Below are positions 38,811-50,565 of a DNA stretch of 64,000 nt, piece by piece (within the stretch, counting starts at the first letter, position 1; every line of letters starts with the position of its first letter). The stretch covers positions 4,714,389 to 4,778,388 of the forward strand of contig NC_035174.2 of the NCBI RefSeq assembly GCF_001659605.2, written 5' to 3'. The notes beneath the pieces are model-generated. The model was not told the DNA's origin and ran no database searches. It saw only the letters and a list, made by a program, of their open reading frames with translations. The DNA comes from Manihot esculenta (lineage: Eukaryota; Streptophyta; Magnoliopsida; Malpighiales; Euphorbiaceae). Made by a program: the position numbers and the translations under genes.

Positions 38811-40563
38811 ATGATGGATTACTATGAGCTTGCTGCTAGGTCTTCTTACCAAGAGTCCCTTAAGGTTCTTGAGGCTGATATCCACCACGCTAATGTGTTG
38901 TGAGTTTTATTCCCTCTTTGTCGCTTTTGCTGTTGATGATCAATTTGTAGAACTGGGTCTGTTTGATGATCTGCTGCTGGGAAATTATGAACATTTTGGG
39001 AGTTTGGAACCTGTAAATTTGTGTTGCTATGGGTTGCCTGACCAGAGAAATATTTACCTGACAAATTGGGATTTTATGGAAGGATGCTTTTCATAGATTT
39101 TTATTCTGTTAGAAGTTATCTGTAACTCTTACAGTTTAGGTTTTTCTTTTTACTACACTATTCATTTGCGCAATTATAGAATGTCTGCATCTGTGATTTT
39201 TCTATAATAATGTATGTGAAATGCTTGATGAATTTCCACTGTTTTTCACCTTTTTTTTTTCCGAAAGTATAATTTTTATCTAATAACAACCATGAATGAA
39301 GAAATAATACAATTTCCTCTTCACTCTATTTATATTCTGATTTCTCTTCCCAATTTTGCATATTTATCCTTCTTTATGCAAAATTTAGTTTCTTAGGACT
39401 TGGGAGCTGTGTGAAGCGCACCATGCTACTATTCTGTCAACTAGATTGTTGAATTTGAATTACATTTGCAGGGCAGCTTCTATACCAAGAGGCAAGAATG
39501 GTTCTTGTCTGCAAATGAAACTGGTTTACAATCACTTGGCACCCATTTGTCTGCTGTTACTCCAGTGGATGGATTGTTCATGTACATGTCTACTTTCAAG
39601 TTATTTAAATCTTCTCCACATAGTCTTATATCAGGTAGGTCCTTGCTTGCCTGCTTGTGAGTTGCCTAAGTGAATTGGATGATTTTGTTTTTCCTTGTTT
39701 CCTCCCTGTTTCTATCTGATGAGACTAAAGTTCTTAAAGTTTGTTATGTGGCCTTCATCTTTAGGTATGCTCTGATGGGACACCAAATATCTCTTCATGT
39801 AGAAGGAAAGCAACCATTAGAGAATTCTATGGTGTGTAAATTCTCTGTTCTTTTCTCTATCTAATTTCTGTTAATAGGATATATAGGTACGTGATACGTG
39901 GTTGAAGATGGAAATGGTTCATTCATTCTTTTGTTCTATATTGTAGACAGAGCAGGACATATAATGTTTAGCCGATGTCACAGTTTTTTGCACATAATTT
40001 CATTTGCTCAAGCTCTGACAAACTTAAAATTGCAGCTGTTATATTACCATCACTTCAACGTCTCCACTGTGATTCAATGGAGTTGGATATGGCTAAGGAA
40101 GAAGGTACTGCAGAGGTGGTTGTTAAAAAGAGACTAGAGGAAAGGAGGAAACTCACGGATATGGATATAGAGAGGGAAGATGAATGTGGGATCTGCTTGG
40201 AGCCTTGCACAAAAATGGTAGTGCCAAGCTGTTGCCACACAATGTGCATCAACTGCTACCGTGACTGGTACAAGAAATCACTTTTCCCTCTCTCTTTCTC
40301 TAATTTGGAATTGGTCATTTGATGCTCATTCTTTTCTCATCAAATGTTACAGGAATACAAGATCAGAATCTTGCCCATTTTGCCGGGGAAGTCTGAAAAG
40401 AGTAAACTCAGGTGACTTGTGGGTTCTTACATGCATTAAGGATGTGGTTGACTCTGAAACTGTGTTAAGAGAGGATATGTTAAGATTCTATCTCTATATA
40501 AACAGCTTGCCTAAGGATATCCCTGATGCTTTATTCTTGATGTACTATGAATACCTTATCTAA
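38811..40563 (+). CDS. RING-type E3 ubiquitin ligase, AIRP2-like
   Basis: Five exons: 38811-38899, 39472-39634, 39765-39831, 40036-40267 and 40353-40563. They sum to 762 nt (253 residues), all in phase. The N-terminal helical region (YQESLKVLEADIHHANVLAA, IREFYAVILPSLQRLH) resembles Arabidopsis AIRP2 and relatives. It is followed by a basic/acidic linker and a C3HC4 RING at about residues 157-194 (CGICLEPC, CCHTMCINCY, CPFCRGSLKRVNSGDLWV). AIRP2 (At5g01520) is an E3 ligase in abscisic acid signalling; whether this copy shares that role is inference. The tandem ATGATG gives two possible starts, and the first is used here. It converges with the GDSL pseudogene. Confidence 0.93.
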
Positions 40564-41909
40564 GCTTGCATACTAGAAGATTGATGTACAGAGGAAAAAT
40601 GCTGACCAACGCGTACAAATCTGGTGAGCTTTTCATGTTAAAATTTTCATCTTCACTTGATAATTGTTCAGAATAATCTATGCTCAACTGGGCACATTTA
40701 CCACAAACAATGCTTCTTGCATTCTAGTGAGAAGCTAATTAAATGGGTATTGGTTGATTGATGCGTTGAATAGTTAAAGCCAAGTCACAAGGATTCATTA
40801 AATTATCATTCCCAACAGCAATTTATGTGATTTAATATCAAGACGTGCTGCCTTCGGTTATCCTGTTTATGATGACGCACACGTTCTGTTCACTCATGAA
40901 AAATTGTTTTCATTAAAATGGTTTTATAGTTTTCCAAATTTTAAGCAGATTTAGAAAACAGTCTTTTGTTGTCTCCCAAATTTTCAGCTCTGGGAAACAG
41001 TTATTCGGTTTCAGCATGCATTCTTCATTCTCCTTAAAAGAAATGAATTGGAAGCTGTTTTTCTGAAACTAATTGCAACGACAGAAGACTTCATTCTTTC
41101 TTTGCATGTTAATCTAAGAGAGTTGGCAATTGGGTGTTTATGTTTTCAGAGGATTCAGTTTTGTGTGTAGAGATGTTTCAATGTTAAGATTGTGACACTT
41201 GTCTTACATGAGATCCATTAGACAATTACTGTGTGGCTCATGTGGAAAGGATTTCTTTTGTCATGTATGGAAGTGGGAAAGCTTTGTGAACCATTCTCTA
41301 CTTAGAAAGTGATCTAGAAGGCCTTCACCAATGTATCTGACATTTGAACATTATATCTATACCTGCCAAGGAAGTAGTTGAAAGTTATATTTTCCTTAAA
41401 TAAATTGTTGGCCTTTCCCTCCTCTAATAGGGTGGCTTTATTTTATGATAGTGAAGGAAATTTATTACAGGGCTATTGAATTGTCAAGGCAGAAGAGAAG
41501 GTGGGCAGAATATTTCTCATGGTTGAGATTTGCCTAGGTATTGAATAACTAATATATATATATATTCTGGTAATGGGCTAAGTTTTATGAAAAAAAAGTC
41601 TTATGGGTGTAATTGAATTAAGAATTAATCATCCCTATCTTTTGCCTTTTAAATAACAAAAATAAAAATGTTGATTCTTTAATTGAGTGCCTCTACTCAA
41701 TATGCAAATATTCCAAATATATATTACTAAATCTTCCATAAAGATCAAGGGATAAGCCAAAAATATATAAAACCAAGGAAAACGAGGGACTCCAAAAAAT
41801 TCTAGTAATGATCTTGCACAGGACATACATATCTAGTGTGGTTTCATGTTTTAAGCTATTAGTTCATGAAAAACAATCCTACATCAAAGTTGATCCAATG
41901 CAAAAGCTT
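40564..41909. other. Convergent intergenic region
   Basis: 3' UTR of the RING gene followed by non-coding DNA and a short (TA)n run near 41553. No gene or repeat recognised. Confidence 0.45.
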
Positions 41910-43017
41910 TCATCCTTGGTGCTGTTTCCTGCCCAGCAAATACTCAAATGGAGGGTGACTGTAAGTTCCATTGAGAAACATTCCAGTAAGAACTTTATTC
42001 ATGGCTTCTGTGAGATGAACCCCATCCCAATTGATGTACTGAGCAGGATTTGAACAAGCTCTGGCTGGAGGAGTCCCACATGTAGCAAACACATTGAAGT
42101 TGTTAGATGGATCTCCTGTTACACAGCTGTCCTTAAATGGCTTCTTGAACCCGTAACTCTCTGGATTCTTTATAACCGTGCTGTAGGCACTCCAGTAATC
42201 AAGATAAGAAATTGTAGCATTGGGAAACTTCCTTCTGAGATCTTGTAATTTGGCCAAGTAAACTGCATTATCGGTGCTGCTTTGATTGTTTACACTCTTC
42301 ACACAGCGCATATTGTCTCTGTCATCTTCACGGGCTAGTGACATAGCCAGTGGCAAGCATCCTGTGGGAGGCAGTCCTTGGACAACAACGTATTTCACAC
42401 CTTTGCTCAGCAGTGCATGCAAAATTTTAAAGCGAGTTTCAGATAATGAGAAAGCAAGAGAAATATATACATAGCACTTGAATTTGGATTATTTTCACCT
42501 GAAAAAATGCAGTGACGCTACTGATTGCAAGTTTTCGAATGATGTCACCAGGTACAGAAGATCCAGTAATATAAGCATAGTCGTTAACTCCAATTTCACC
42601 AACCCAGATCAATGAATCTTCCAGTGTTGCTTTGCACTAAGGGGACGAAGACACAGAGTGGTTGCATCCCTGCTTCTCCAAGAACTCATTGAACCAAATG
42701 ATCTGAGTTTGGATAGACTCAGGTGTAATGTCAAGGCTAAGGTTGTTCTTAGCAAAGAAGGCATGATTTATAGCTGTGGAGCCAGCGACAGCAAAATTCA
42801 TCCATGAGTTGCATTGCCTTTGAGGTAACGATACGGTGGCAAGTATGGTAAGGACAAGGGTTCAGCTACAAAATCAATAATGAGGCGGCCGTCGGAGTAT
42901 CGGTTCGTGGGATGGTGAAAGAAGGTGCTGCCGTATGGAGAGTTGGAGACATGGCCAAAACCACAAGGGCCTGACACAGATCTAGTGTTTCCGGTGTCGG
43001 TGAATGAATTCTTTAAG
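41910..43017 (-). pseudogene. GDSL esterase/lipase pseudogene
   Basis: Minus-strand relic of a GDSL lipase similar to Arabidopsis At3g48460. Homologous blocks: SFTDTGNTRSVSGPCGFGHV, YGSTFFHHPTNRYSDGRLII, NFAVAGSTAINHAFF, WVGEIGVNDYAY, VVQGLPPTGCLPLAM, and the His box WDGVHLTEAM near the C-terminus. Lesions seen: the signal peptide exon and the Gly-Asp of the GDS nucleophile motif are missing (KNSFTD where GDSFTD is expected, near 43010). One base is lost at HG(V)NFAV (about 42810), creating TGA. A TAG stop lies in SSP-stop-CKAT (near 42640). The intron acceptor before 42416 is AT where AG is expected (exon ...TAFFQ ends at 42499 with a good GT). The C-terminal exon (42416-41910) is otherwise open and well preserved, so decay seems recent. 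Confidence 0.88.
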
Positions 43018-43604
43018 GAACCTAAACTAGCTTTAGTTCGAGCAGCAAATATAAAATAGAATATAGCAATACACGTGATTTGGACACAGGTATGTTTAAA
43101 ATCAGAAGGTTTTGAGTCTGAGAGTGTCAATTTTTAATTTAAAAAAAAAAGTAGGCTTTCGAGTTACCCAACTCCTTCTTCTTCGGTATTTATAACGATA
43201 GAAATGTCTGGCAAATCTATATCTGTATATATGAGTGGTATGTTTAAATTTATGACTTTTATGTGACAATTGATATTTTAAAATTATGTATTTATATCGA
43301 GTGATACTTAATTTATTTTATTTTTATTTTTAAATTATAATTTTATATTTAATAATATTATCAATTAATATATTCATAATAAATATAATTTTTTATTTTA
43401 TTATTATAATTATATATAACTTTTAAATTTTCTTCATCACTTTTATTTTATTATAATATATATATATATAATCATGCACTCATATTCAATAGAATAAATA
43501 TAATACATATTTATGTTAAGCGGCATATTTAATATATTTTATTTTTATTTTTATTTTTATTTTTAAATTATATTTTTATATTTAATAATATTATTAATTA
43601 ATAT
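43018..43604. other. AT-rich flank left of the solo LTR
   Basis: Very AT-rich. A segment near 43320-43440 (tttaataatattatcaatta, then attcataataaatataa) is partly repeated at 43540-43604 plus the DNA right of the LTR. The pre-insertion locus was therefore already locally repetitive. No gene. Confidence 0.5.
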
Positions 43605-44234
43605 TGTAATGACCCGAAAATTTGGACCGCTACCGGCGCTAGGATTCAGATCGGCTTAAGGCCGCCGGGATCCGTAGCAAGCCTGACATGTAACCTGAAA
43701 ACCTGTTTAATCCCATACATGATCAACAAACATACATAAAAATTAAAACTTTCCTTTTCATCATACACTAAACTCAACCTGTACATGCACTATACATAGC
43801 ATAACTTAAACATTTAATCCTTCTGTGGGATCTCATCATTTGCCCCAATGGGCGATACATCATAAGTTGAGTTGGTTAAACATAAACATCAAGATCATGT
43901 ATCAACAAGGGATTACAATGAACTATGGTCAAGCACACTTCTAAACCTCAATATCATCATTACATAACATAGCTAATCATAACATTACATCATTACGTAA
44001 TTTGTTATGTCCATTTTCTATCTATTACAAAACAAGGACTTCTTTACTCTTGCTGACCTCCTGGTCTACCATGTACCTGCAAGCCTGGGGGTTAAGGGAG
44101 AGGGGTGAGCTACAAGAGCCCAGTGAGCAGAATAGTAAAACATTTAAAACATATGATAACATGAAATGCATCACATCACAGCTAATCACATCAAGGATGA
44201 ATTTGTCACCAATAGTCCCCTACATGGACCAACT

Positions 44235-44376
44235 GTGCCAGGGGCGTAGAATGGGCCTCACTGGTCTTTCTCTTACATAACATAACATGGTCCAACTGTG
44301 CCAGGGGCGTAGAATGGGCCTCACTGGTCTTTCTCTTACATAGTGCCAGGGGCGTAGAATGGGCCTCACTGGTCTT
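44235..44376. repeat. Three tandem copies inside the solo LTR
   Basis: The unit gtgccaggggcgtagaatgg followed by gcctcactggtctt occurs at 44235, 44298 and 44343. Spacing falls from 63 to 45 bp because the third copy lacks the linker. Confidence 0.9.
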
Positions 44377-45580
44377 CCGTACCGTATCATCATCATCATA
44401 GCATAGGGGGACTAATGGATCACTCAACATCCATCCACATCATCAAACATAATATGCAATGCAACATATTCGTGAGTCTAATGCAACACCCTATTATCTC
44501 ATGGCATTCATGATGTGTGAATCATGCTAAAACTGATTTATTTATTTAAAAGCATAAGAGTTATTCCACTCACCTCTGGCTGAAGCTCTACTGACTCTGA
44601 AGTGACTGACTCACTGCTGGGGTCCTCAGTTCCTCGGGTCCGAACCTACACAGGTGGACTCAAATGAGGGACCAAACATACATGAACATAACTCTAAAAC
44701 ATCCCCCAAAAACCCCCTAAAACACCTCAAAACAAACATGCAAAAACATGCAAAGAAGGCGGAACAGGGCAGGTTCGGCGGCACCTTCGGCGGCCGAAAG
44801 TCCCAGACAGAGATGAAAGTCTCTTTTCGGGGACAACTTCGGCAGCCGAAAGGCCTGCCTCCCCAGCCATGTTCGGCGGCCGAAAGTGCCTTCGGCTGCT
44901 GAACCTGGTTTCTGCCAAAGGGCAGAAACTTGGCTCCTTTATGCACATTTGCCTCCCAACTCTTCCAACATGCATATAACTCATTCAAAACATGCAAATA
45001 TACATACATTGGCTCCTAAGGGCTTCAAACTAACTTAAACCCCAACTACAACACACAACAACAACATAACATTAACTCAAAAACCTAACTATGAGCTAAA
45101 CATGCATTTTACCCCATAGATCTTGCATAAAACTTACTTTAAACATAAAATGAGCTTAAGATCGGCTCTTACCTCTTGAAGATCGAGAGAGAGACGTCCT
45201 AAACTCGAAGGTGGGAGATTTTGAGTTCTTGAACCTCAAAACTCCAAAACTTGCTTTAAAACTCGAAAATCTTCAAAACAAGATGAAAACTAGTGAAAAA
45301 CTTGAAAGATTTGAAGGAAAGAACTCAAGGATGGTGAGGAATGGCAGAAGGACTCACCTTGGCCGAAAATGGGAAAAAGCTCGCCCGTTTTCGGCTAAGG
45401 GACCCTTTTATAGTGGCTGGCCAGGCCACGTTCGGGGGCCGAAAGTGCCTCCGCATGCATGCCATGTTCGGCGGCCGAACTTGAGGTTCGGTGGCCGAAC
45501 CTGGACTTTCCTCACTTATGCCTTCGGGGGCCTAAAGCACTCCCGAAGTGCATGCATGTTCGGCGGCCGAACTTTGAGTT

Positions 45581-45640
45581 TCGGCGGCCGAACCTGAGTT
45601 TCGGCGGCCGAACCTGAGTTTCAGCGGCCGAACCTGAGTT
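45581..45640. repeat. 20-bp tandem repeat rich in TTCGGCGGCCGAA
   Basis: Three exact-length units of tcggcggccgaacctgagtt (the third with one change) lie at 45581-45640. The near-palindrome ttcggcggccgaa also occurs near 44775-44890 and 45430-45575, giving the LTR many self-pairing sites. Confidence 0.9.
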
Positions 45641-45811
45641 TCCTCCAAGGGTATTTTCATTCAAAAACTCATTTCCTCTTTACTTAAAATCATTAAAAAT
45701 ATTAAAACATTTCATGAAAACATGGTTTTACCCTTCTAGAGGTCTCCGACATTCGAAATTCCACCGGACGGTAGGAATTCCGATACCGGAGTCTAGCCGG
45801 GTATTACAAAT

Positions 45812-47750
45812 ATATCCATAATAAATATAATTTATTATTTTTGTTATTACAATTTATATATCACGTTTAAATTTCTTATTATTATTTTTAATATGTGGCT
45901 TTTTAATTTTTTATAATATTTTTAATATAATATATTAATTTATAATTTAATTTATAATTTAAAAATTTAAAAATTAAAATTAATTATATCTTTAAAATAA
46001 TCAATAAAAAATTAATAGATATCTATTTTGCTAATTTTATATGAGAAATAATATATTTAAATTTATAATATATTTTTTTAAATTATATTTAAATTATATA
46101 TATATATAAAATTAAACTCTAAAATAGGTTTATGAGAAATTGAGTGTTATTATTAAACTTATATTACATACGAGATATTGATAAGTAACACAATTAATCA
46201 AATATGTGGCACAAATATATTTATAATTTTTTATAATTTATAATTTTATTTTTATATAAAATAAAAAATTATATATATGTAATAAATATAATTTATTATT
46301 TTTTTAATTACTATTAATATATTATCTTTTGATTTTTAAAAACAAGATGGGAGAAGTAAATTTGAGATTTCAAATTTACTGAGATGCATTTACTTACAGA
46401 CTTGTGAGTGCTTTTAATTTCTTATTACTTAATTTTTAATATAAAAAGTAAAATTATGATTTTAATATTTTAAATCAAAGTATTACAAATATTAATAACT
46501 AAATTATTAAATCTAAATTATTACGATTGTAATAATTTTAATTTTTTTATTTTCATAAAAACATAATTTTTATTATTTATTTTATATAAAATTTATAAGT
46601 AAAATTTCTGTTTATGTATTTTTTTATAACTTTCTTTTTCATTTTCAAATAGTTGATATTTTAAAATTTTTATTTTCATATTTAAATTTTTTATTTTTTA
46701 TTATTTTTATAATATTCAATTCAACTTCATTGACTAAATTGAAATTAGAAGATAAATTAATATTTTGAAGAGATAATTTTATTTTATTTTTCAATAATAA
46801 AATATATGTATATCTCAAAAGATTGATATATTTAAAAGATATGGGATGAAGTGTATGATTTTTTTTTTTTACCATCCTGGCTCACATGACTTCATTTTTC
46901 TAAAAATATAATTCATATTAATAATATATAATAATTAATATTAAAATTTTTAAATTTTTTATTATAATTAAATTTAATAGTATATATATTTGTGCTTCTT
47001 ATTATTTTAAATTTAAAATTTTAAAAAATATTCTATTTTTTTTAATAAACAGATTGAATTTATATAAAAAAAGTTATTTTTTAAAATAATACCATATAAT
47101 AATATAAAAAATTTTAATATCTCCACATGTGAGGACAAATAATTAATTAGTTGCATGTTACGTGACCCAATTACTTCATTCCTGAAAAATGGACTTCACA
47201 ATAAAAAATTGCATTTTAAAATAGTTATTTAATATTTATTATTTTATTGATTGAATAGTAAATTAGTGATTAAGTAAGAAAAAAAATTAATTAATATGAT
47301 AAATATTTTTTATCTAATAAAATAAAAAGTATTAGATAATTATCTTAAAAATTAACCGTTGCTAATATTTCTCTTAAATTAGACTATCTTTTTACATTTT
47401 ATTATAACATTGAGAAAATAATTATTGGTGGATAAATTCATACATGTTTATTGAATGTTTAGATAATAATTTGATTTTTAGAGAAATTATTAAATGATGT
47501 GAATATGTCATCCCATCCTATTATAACTATATATTAAATTAATAATATATTTTTTTAAAAATGAAAATTAGAGATTGAAAGTATGAAATTTAATATCACT
47601 TATTTATTCAGATATATTATGTGAGTGTATTAAATTAATATTATAATAATTAATTAAAAAATTAAAATTACTCTCTTAATTCATACTACAGTAAAAAATG
47701 CTTATAATAGACTTGAAATCAAATGTAAATTTAAATTCTTTTAGTTATTT
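45812..47750. other. AT-rich DNA of copy A (also 50199-52200 in copy B)
   Basis: Low-complexity, stop-dense DNA without gene features. Short open frames around 46645 and 51155 are near-identical between copies only because the DNA was duplicated. Confidence 0.5.
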
Positions 47751-47754
47751 TTCT

Positions 47755-47999
47755 CTTTTTCTGTGTTTCTTCCCCGATCTTCCTCAGGCGATTGTCCTCC
47801 CGGTTGTTTGCGGCGCCAATGTTTAGCTTTTCCGGATTGCTTGCTCGGGTCGAGGATTCGGATTGCATGTGATCTTATAAGTTATAAGGTTTCTTTTGGG
47901 GTTGTTTATTTTATGAGCTTGGGCTGTAGTATTGAATCCCTGTTGTTTTGGGCTTAGGGCTTGCTTAATGAAATCTATTCATCTCTTGGCACAAAAAAA
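47755..47999 (+). mobile_element. LINE 3'-end fragment with poly-A, copy A
   Basis: About 240 bp more GC-rich than its surroundings, ending gaaatctattcatctcttgg, then ca and a poly-A tract. That is the form of a LINE 3' UTR with tail. Its open frame (47763-47957) contains no conserved domain. It lies about 280 bp upstream of the NOI start codon. Confidence 0.55.
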
Positions 48000-48143
48000 A
48001 AGAAAATTAAGCATCCAATAATTTGCCTGTTTTCTGGAAGGGAAATGGCAGTGGGTTGGGCTTGGGGCGCGTAAACGACGTGTGTTCCTCAAATGCCGTA
48101 ACAAACAAAACTGCAATGAAATGAATAAACTCTGATCTCATTG

Positions 48144-48180
48144 CCAATCAATCCGCTTTCCATTCTCTTTCTCTATAAAA
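48144..48180 (+). promoter_or_regulatory. Probable CCAAT and TATA boxes, NOI copy A
   Basis: CCAAT at 48144-48148 and TATAAAA at 48174-48180, about 100 bp before the ATG at 48282. The spacing suits a plant core promoter with a leader of about 75 nt. Confidence 0.6.
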
Positions 48181-48281
48181 GTTTCTCTCTAACTTCCTGA
48201 ATCGCCATTTTTCCCCCTTCTATCTCTCACACACATCAAACATCGATCCTTGGAAGTGGAAGCTCCTGTAATCTTCCTTTC

Positions 48282-49088
48282 ATGGCGTCGGTAAGATTTT
48301 CTATCAATTCCTTTTCATTTTGTATGGAATGTATGTATCAAGAGTTTTTTTTCTCAAACAAAATCGTTTTATTTAATTTTATAGGGTTATGAAGGTTGTA
48401 ATTAGATAGAGATCTTTTCAGCCTTCCTAAAATGACAGGATTTTTCTAAACGGTGAGATTGGGTGACTTGAGATTTGGCTGCTTTCGCGTCCATGTCTTA
48501 TCGGTTTAGAAATGCTATATGTTATTGCCATTTTATTATTGTTATTATCCTCTTTTTTTTTTCATAAAATGGGCAGGATGGAGAGTTGGAGCTGGCAATG
48601 ATTCTGGGTTTTATGGGTGATGGGCTTAGATTCAGGATCATTTTTCAATGGAAAACTAATCTTAATGTTGATTAGCATAAGGATAAAAGGATGAAAGGCC
48701 AATGAATTAATGCAATTTAATTTCTTCATGAATGGAAGATGCGCCCTTTTAATTTTTCGTTCTTTCTTTTCTATAGGTAGTTTATTTTCAGGCGTCAATT
48801 ATAATGAAATTGAATTGCTTAAAAAGCAGTAAACCATTGGAACGTCACCATGAGGTCGACTAATCTCCTTACAAACAAAATTTTCCTCTTTGGCAGGATA
48901 AAGGTCCGCCTTTGCCCAAGTTTGGTGAGTGGGATGTAAATGACCCTGCCTCAGCTGAAGGATATACTGTCATATTTAACAAGGCAAGAGATGAGAAGAA
49001 GACCAAAAATGATGCTCCTACAAAAATCACATCCCCAAGAAATGATGCTGGGCGCAAGGACGATGACTCTCATCAGAATCCTCCGAAG
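48282..49088 (+). CDS. RIN4/NOI-domain gene, copy A, lacking its terminal exon
   Basis: Exon 1 48282-48290 (MAS) and exon 2 48897-49088. Exon 2 carries the NOI (AvrRpt cleavage-site) domain: [20 protein letters not shown] followed by [18 protein letters not shown] proteins are small membrane-attached relatives of RIN4, a plant immune regulator targeted by bacterial effector proteases; the PxFGxW motif is the known cleavage signature. The duplication ended before exon 3, so copy A has no Cys-rich membrane-anchor exon of its own. Without splicing onward, read-through adds [12 protein letters not shown] and stops. Splicing to copy B exon 2 (53360) or exon 3 (54816) would keep the frame, since exon 2 is 192 nt and phase 0. 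The core promoter is present. It is either a truncated gene or the 5' part of a fused one. Confidence 0.75.
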
Positions 49089-50474
49089 GTACATGTTTTG
49101 AATGAGGTGAAGTCTTCCTGTTATTAGATTATTTTATTAGCATCTTTTTTTTCTCAAATGATGGGGAAATTAAAAAAGAAAAAACTTTATGGACATTCTT
49201 AATTTTCGCCTGTTATTTTAGTTTTAGCAACTTTAGCTGGATTTGGCGCAACTTTAACAATTTTAGCTAGTTGACTACTTGACTGAAACTACTGAACTGA
49301 GTCAAATAAGATATTGTTTTCCAATAATTTTCTTTTTCTAGTTTTTCTTCTTTGTCTCCCTCTCTCCTCCCCCCTCCTCCCAACGCTTGTATCCTCCCGT
49401 TTCTCTCTCTTCTCACCAAGTGACCAGTTTGTAGATCACAAATAGGTGCTGATTCTTGGGGCTAGGCAAAACAAAATTCCTGCTACTGAAAGAACCAATT
49501 TCTAAATGGATTTTAGGAGTAATCATGATAGAAGAACACTAAACTTACGATATCAGGTTCTGTTGACCCATTGAGTTCATATTGTGCATGACTTGGTCTA
49601 ACCCTCTGTTTGGATATTTAGTTGTGAAGGGGAAATGAAGAGAAATTAAGGAGGAGAAATGAAGAGAAAAGAATAGAATATAAATTTAATTACTTCATAC
49701 CCTTATAAGTTAAAAAAGAGAAGCTTTGAAGGATGAGGGTATTTAAATATTTTAAAACAATTAATACTTATTTCTCTCTATTCCCCACCAAATTAGAAGG
49801 AAATGTTTTGGGTTAAATATGAAGAGTTGAGAAATATAATTTCCTCTCCTTTCACTCCATTTCTCTTCTTTTCTCTTCTCTATTTAATGTTAAACAAGAG
49901 AATTTGAGAAATTAAATTACTTTTCTTCTCTTTTCTCTTCATTTCCCTCAATCCAAACAAAGTACAAGGGAAGAAAGTGGAATTTGTGAGGATTGGGAGG
50001 GTAGTGTGGAGAATGAGGAATGGAGAGGGGTTCCTCCGTAGAAGTGGGAGAGAACGCACAGAGGAGAGACAGAAACAAAAACAAAACACTATTTAAATTT
50101 CCTTTTATTTGATTCAACAATTTTCTTTCTTTTTCTCTCCCATTCGTTTAACTTGTTAAAGCTGTTACCCAAATCCAAATTATTCAAAGTGCTAAAATAT
50201 CCATAATAAATATAATTTATTATTTTTGTTATTACAATTTATATATCACGTTTAAATTTCTTACTATTATTTTTAATATGTGGCTTTTTAATTTTTATAA
50301 TATTTTTAATATAATATATTAATTTATAATTTAATTTATAATTTAAAAATTTAAAAATTAAAAATTAATTATATCTTTAAAATAATCAATAAAAAATTAA
50401 TAGATATCTATTTTGCTAATTTTATATGAGAAATAATATATTTAAATTTATAATATATTTTTTTAATTATATTT

Positions 50475-50478
<4 letters not shown>

Positions 50479-50558
<80 letters not shown>
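50479..50558. repeat. (TA)40 microsatellite in copy B
   Basis: An uninterrupted 80-bp TA run. The same site in copy A (46095-46108) has only seven units, so the length change happened after duplication or was an allele difference. Confidence 0.97.

Positions 50559-50565
<7 letters not shown>

Larger units (their letters stand above)
43605..45808 (-). mobile_element. Solo LTR of about 2.2 kb
   Basis: It starts TGTAATGACCCG and ends CGGGTATTACA, so the ends are TG...CA with a near-perfect terminal inverted repeat. It is flanked by the perfect 5-bp direct repeat aatat (43600-43604 and 45809-45813), the signature of LTR-retrotransposon integration. There is no internal coding region, so unequal recombination between two LTRs has probably removed it. 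GC content and codon-free structure differ sharply from the surroundings. The orientation is set to minus because TGTAATACCCGG looks like the usual LTR start, which is an inference. Internal tandem repeats are listed separately. Confidence 0.85.
45812..50198 (+). repeat. Tandem segmental duplication, copy A
   Basis: About 4.4 kb that repeats head-to-tail as copy B (50199-54672). Both start atatccataataaatataat and end aagtgctaaaat. The junction at 50197-50202 reads gctaaaat-atccat with about 2 bp of shared sequence. The content is AT-rich DNA, a LINE 3' fragment, and the promoter plus exons 1 and 2 of a NOI gene. Differences between copies are few: a TA-repeat length change, small indels and scattered substitutions. 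Confidence 0.95.

Noticed and set aside
44626..45597. Several open frames inside the solo LTR
   Set aside because: They are by-products of GC-rich repeats (ttcggcggccgaa) and overlap in many frames; no gag or pol similarity.
47763..47957. 64-codon frame conserved in both duplicate copies
   Set aside because: Conservation reflects the recent duplication. The segment looks like a LINE 3' end and shows no domain.
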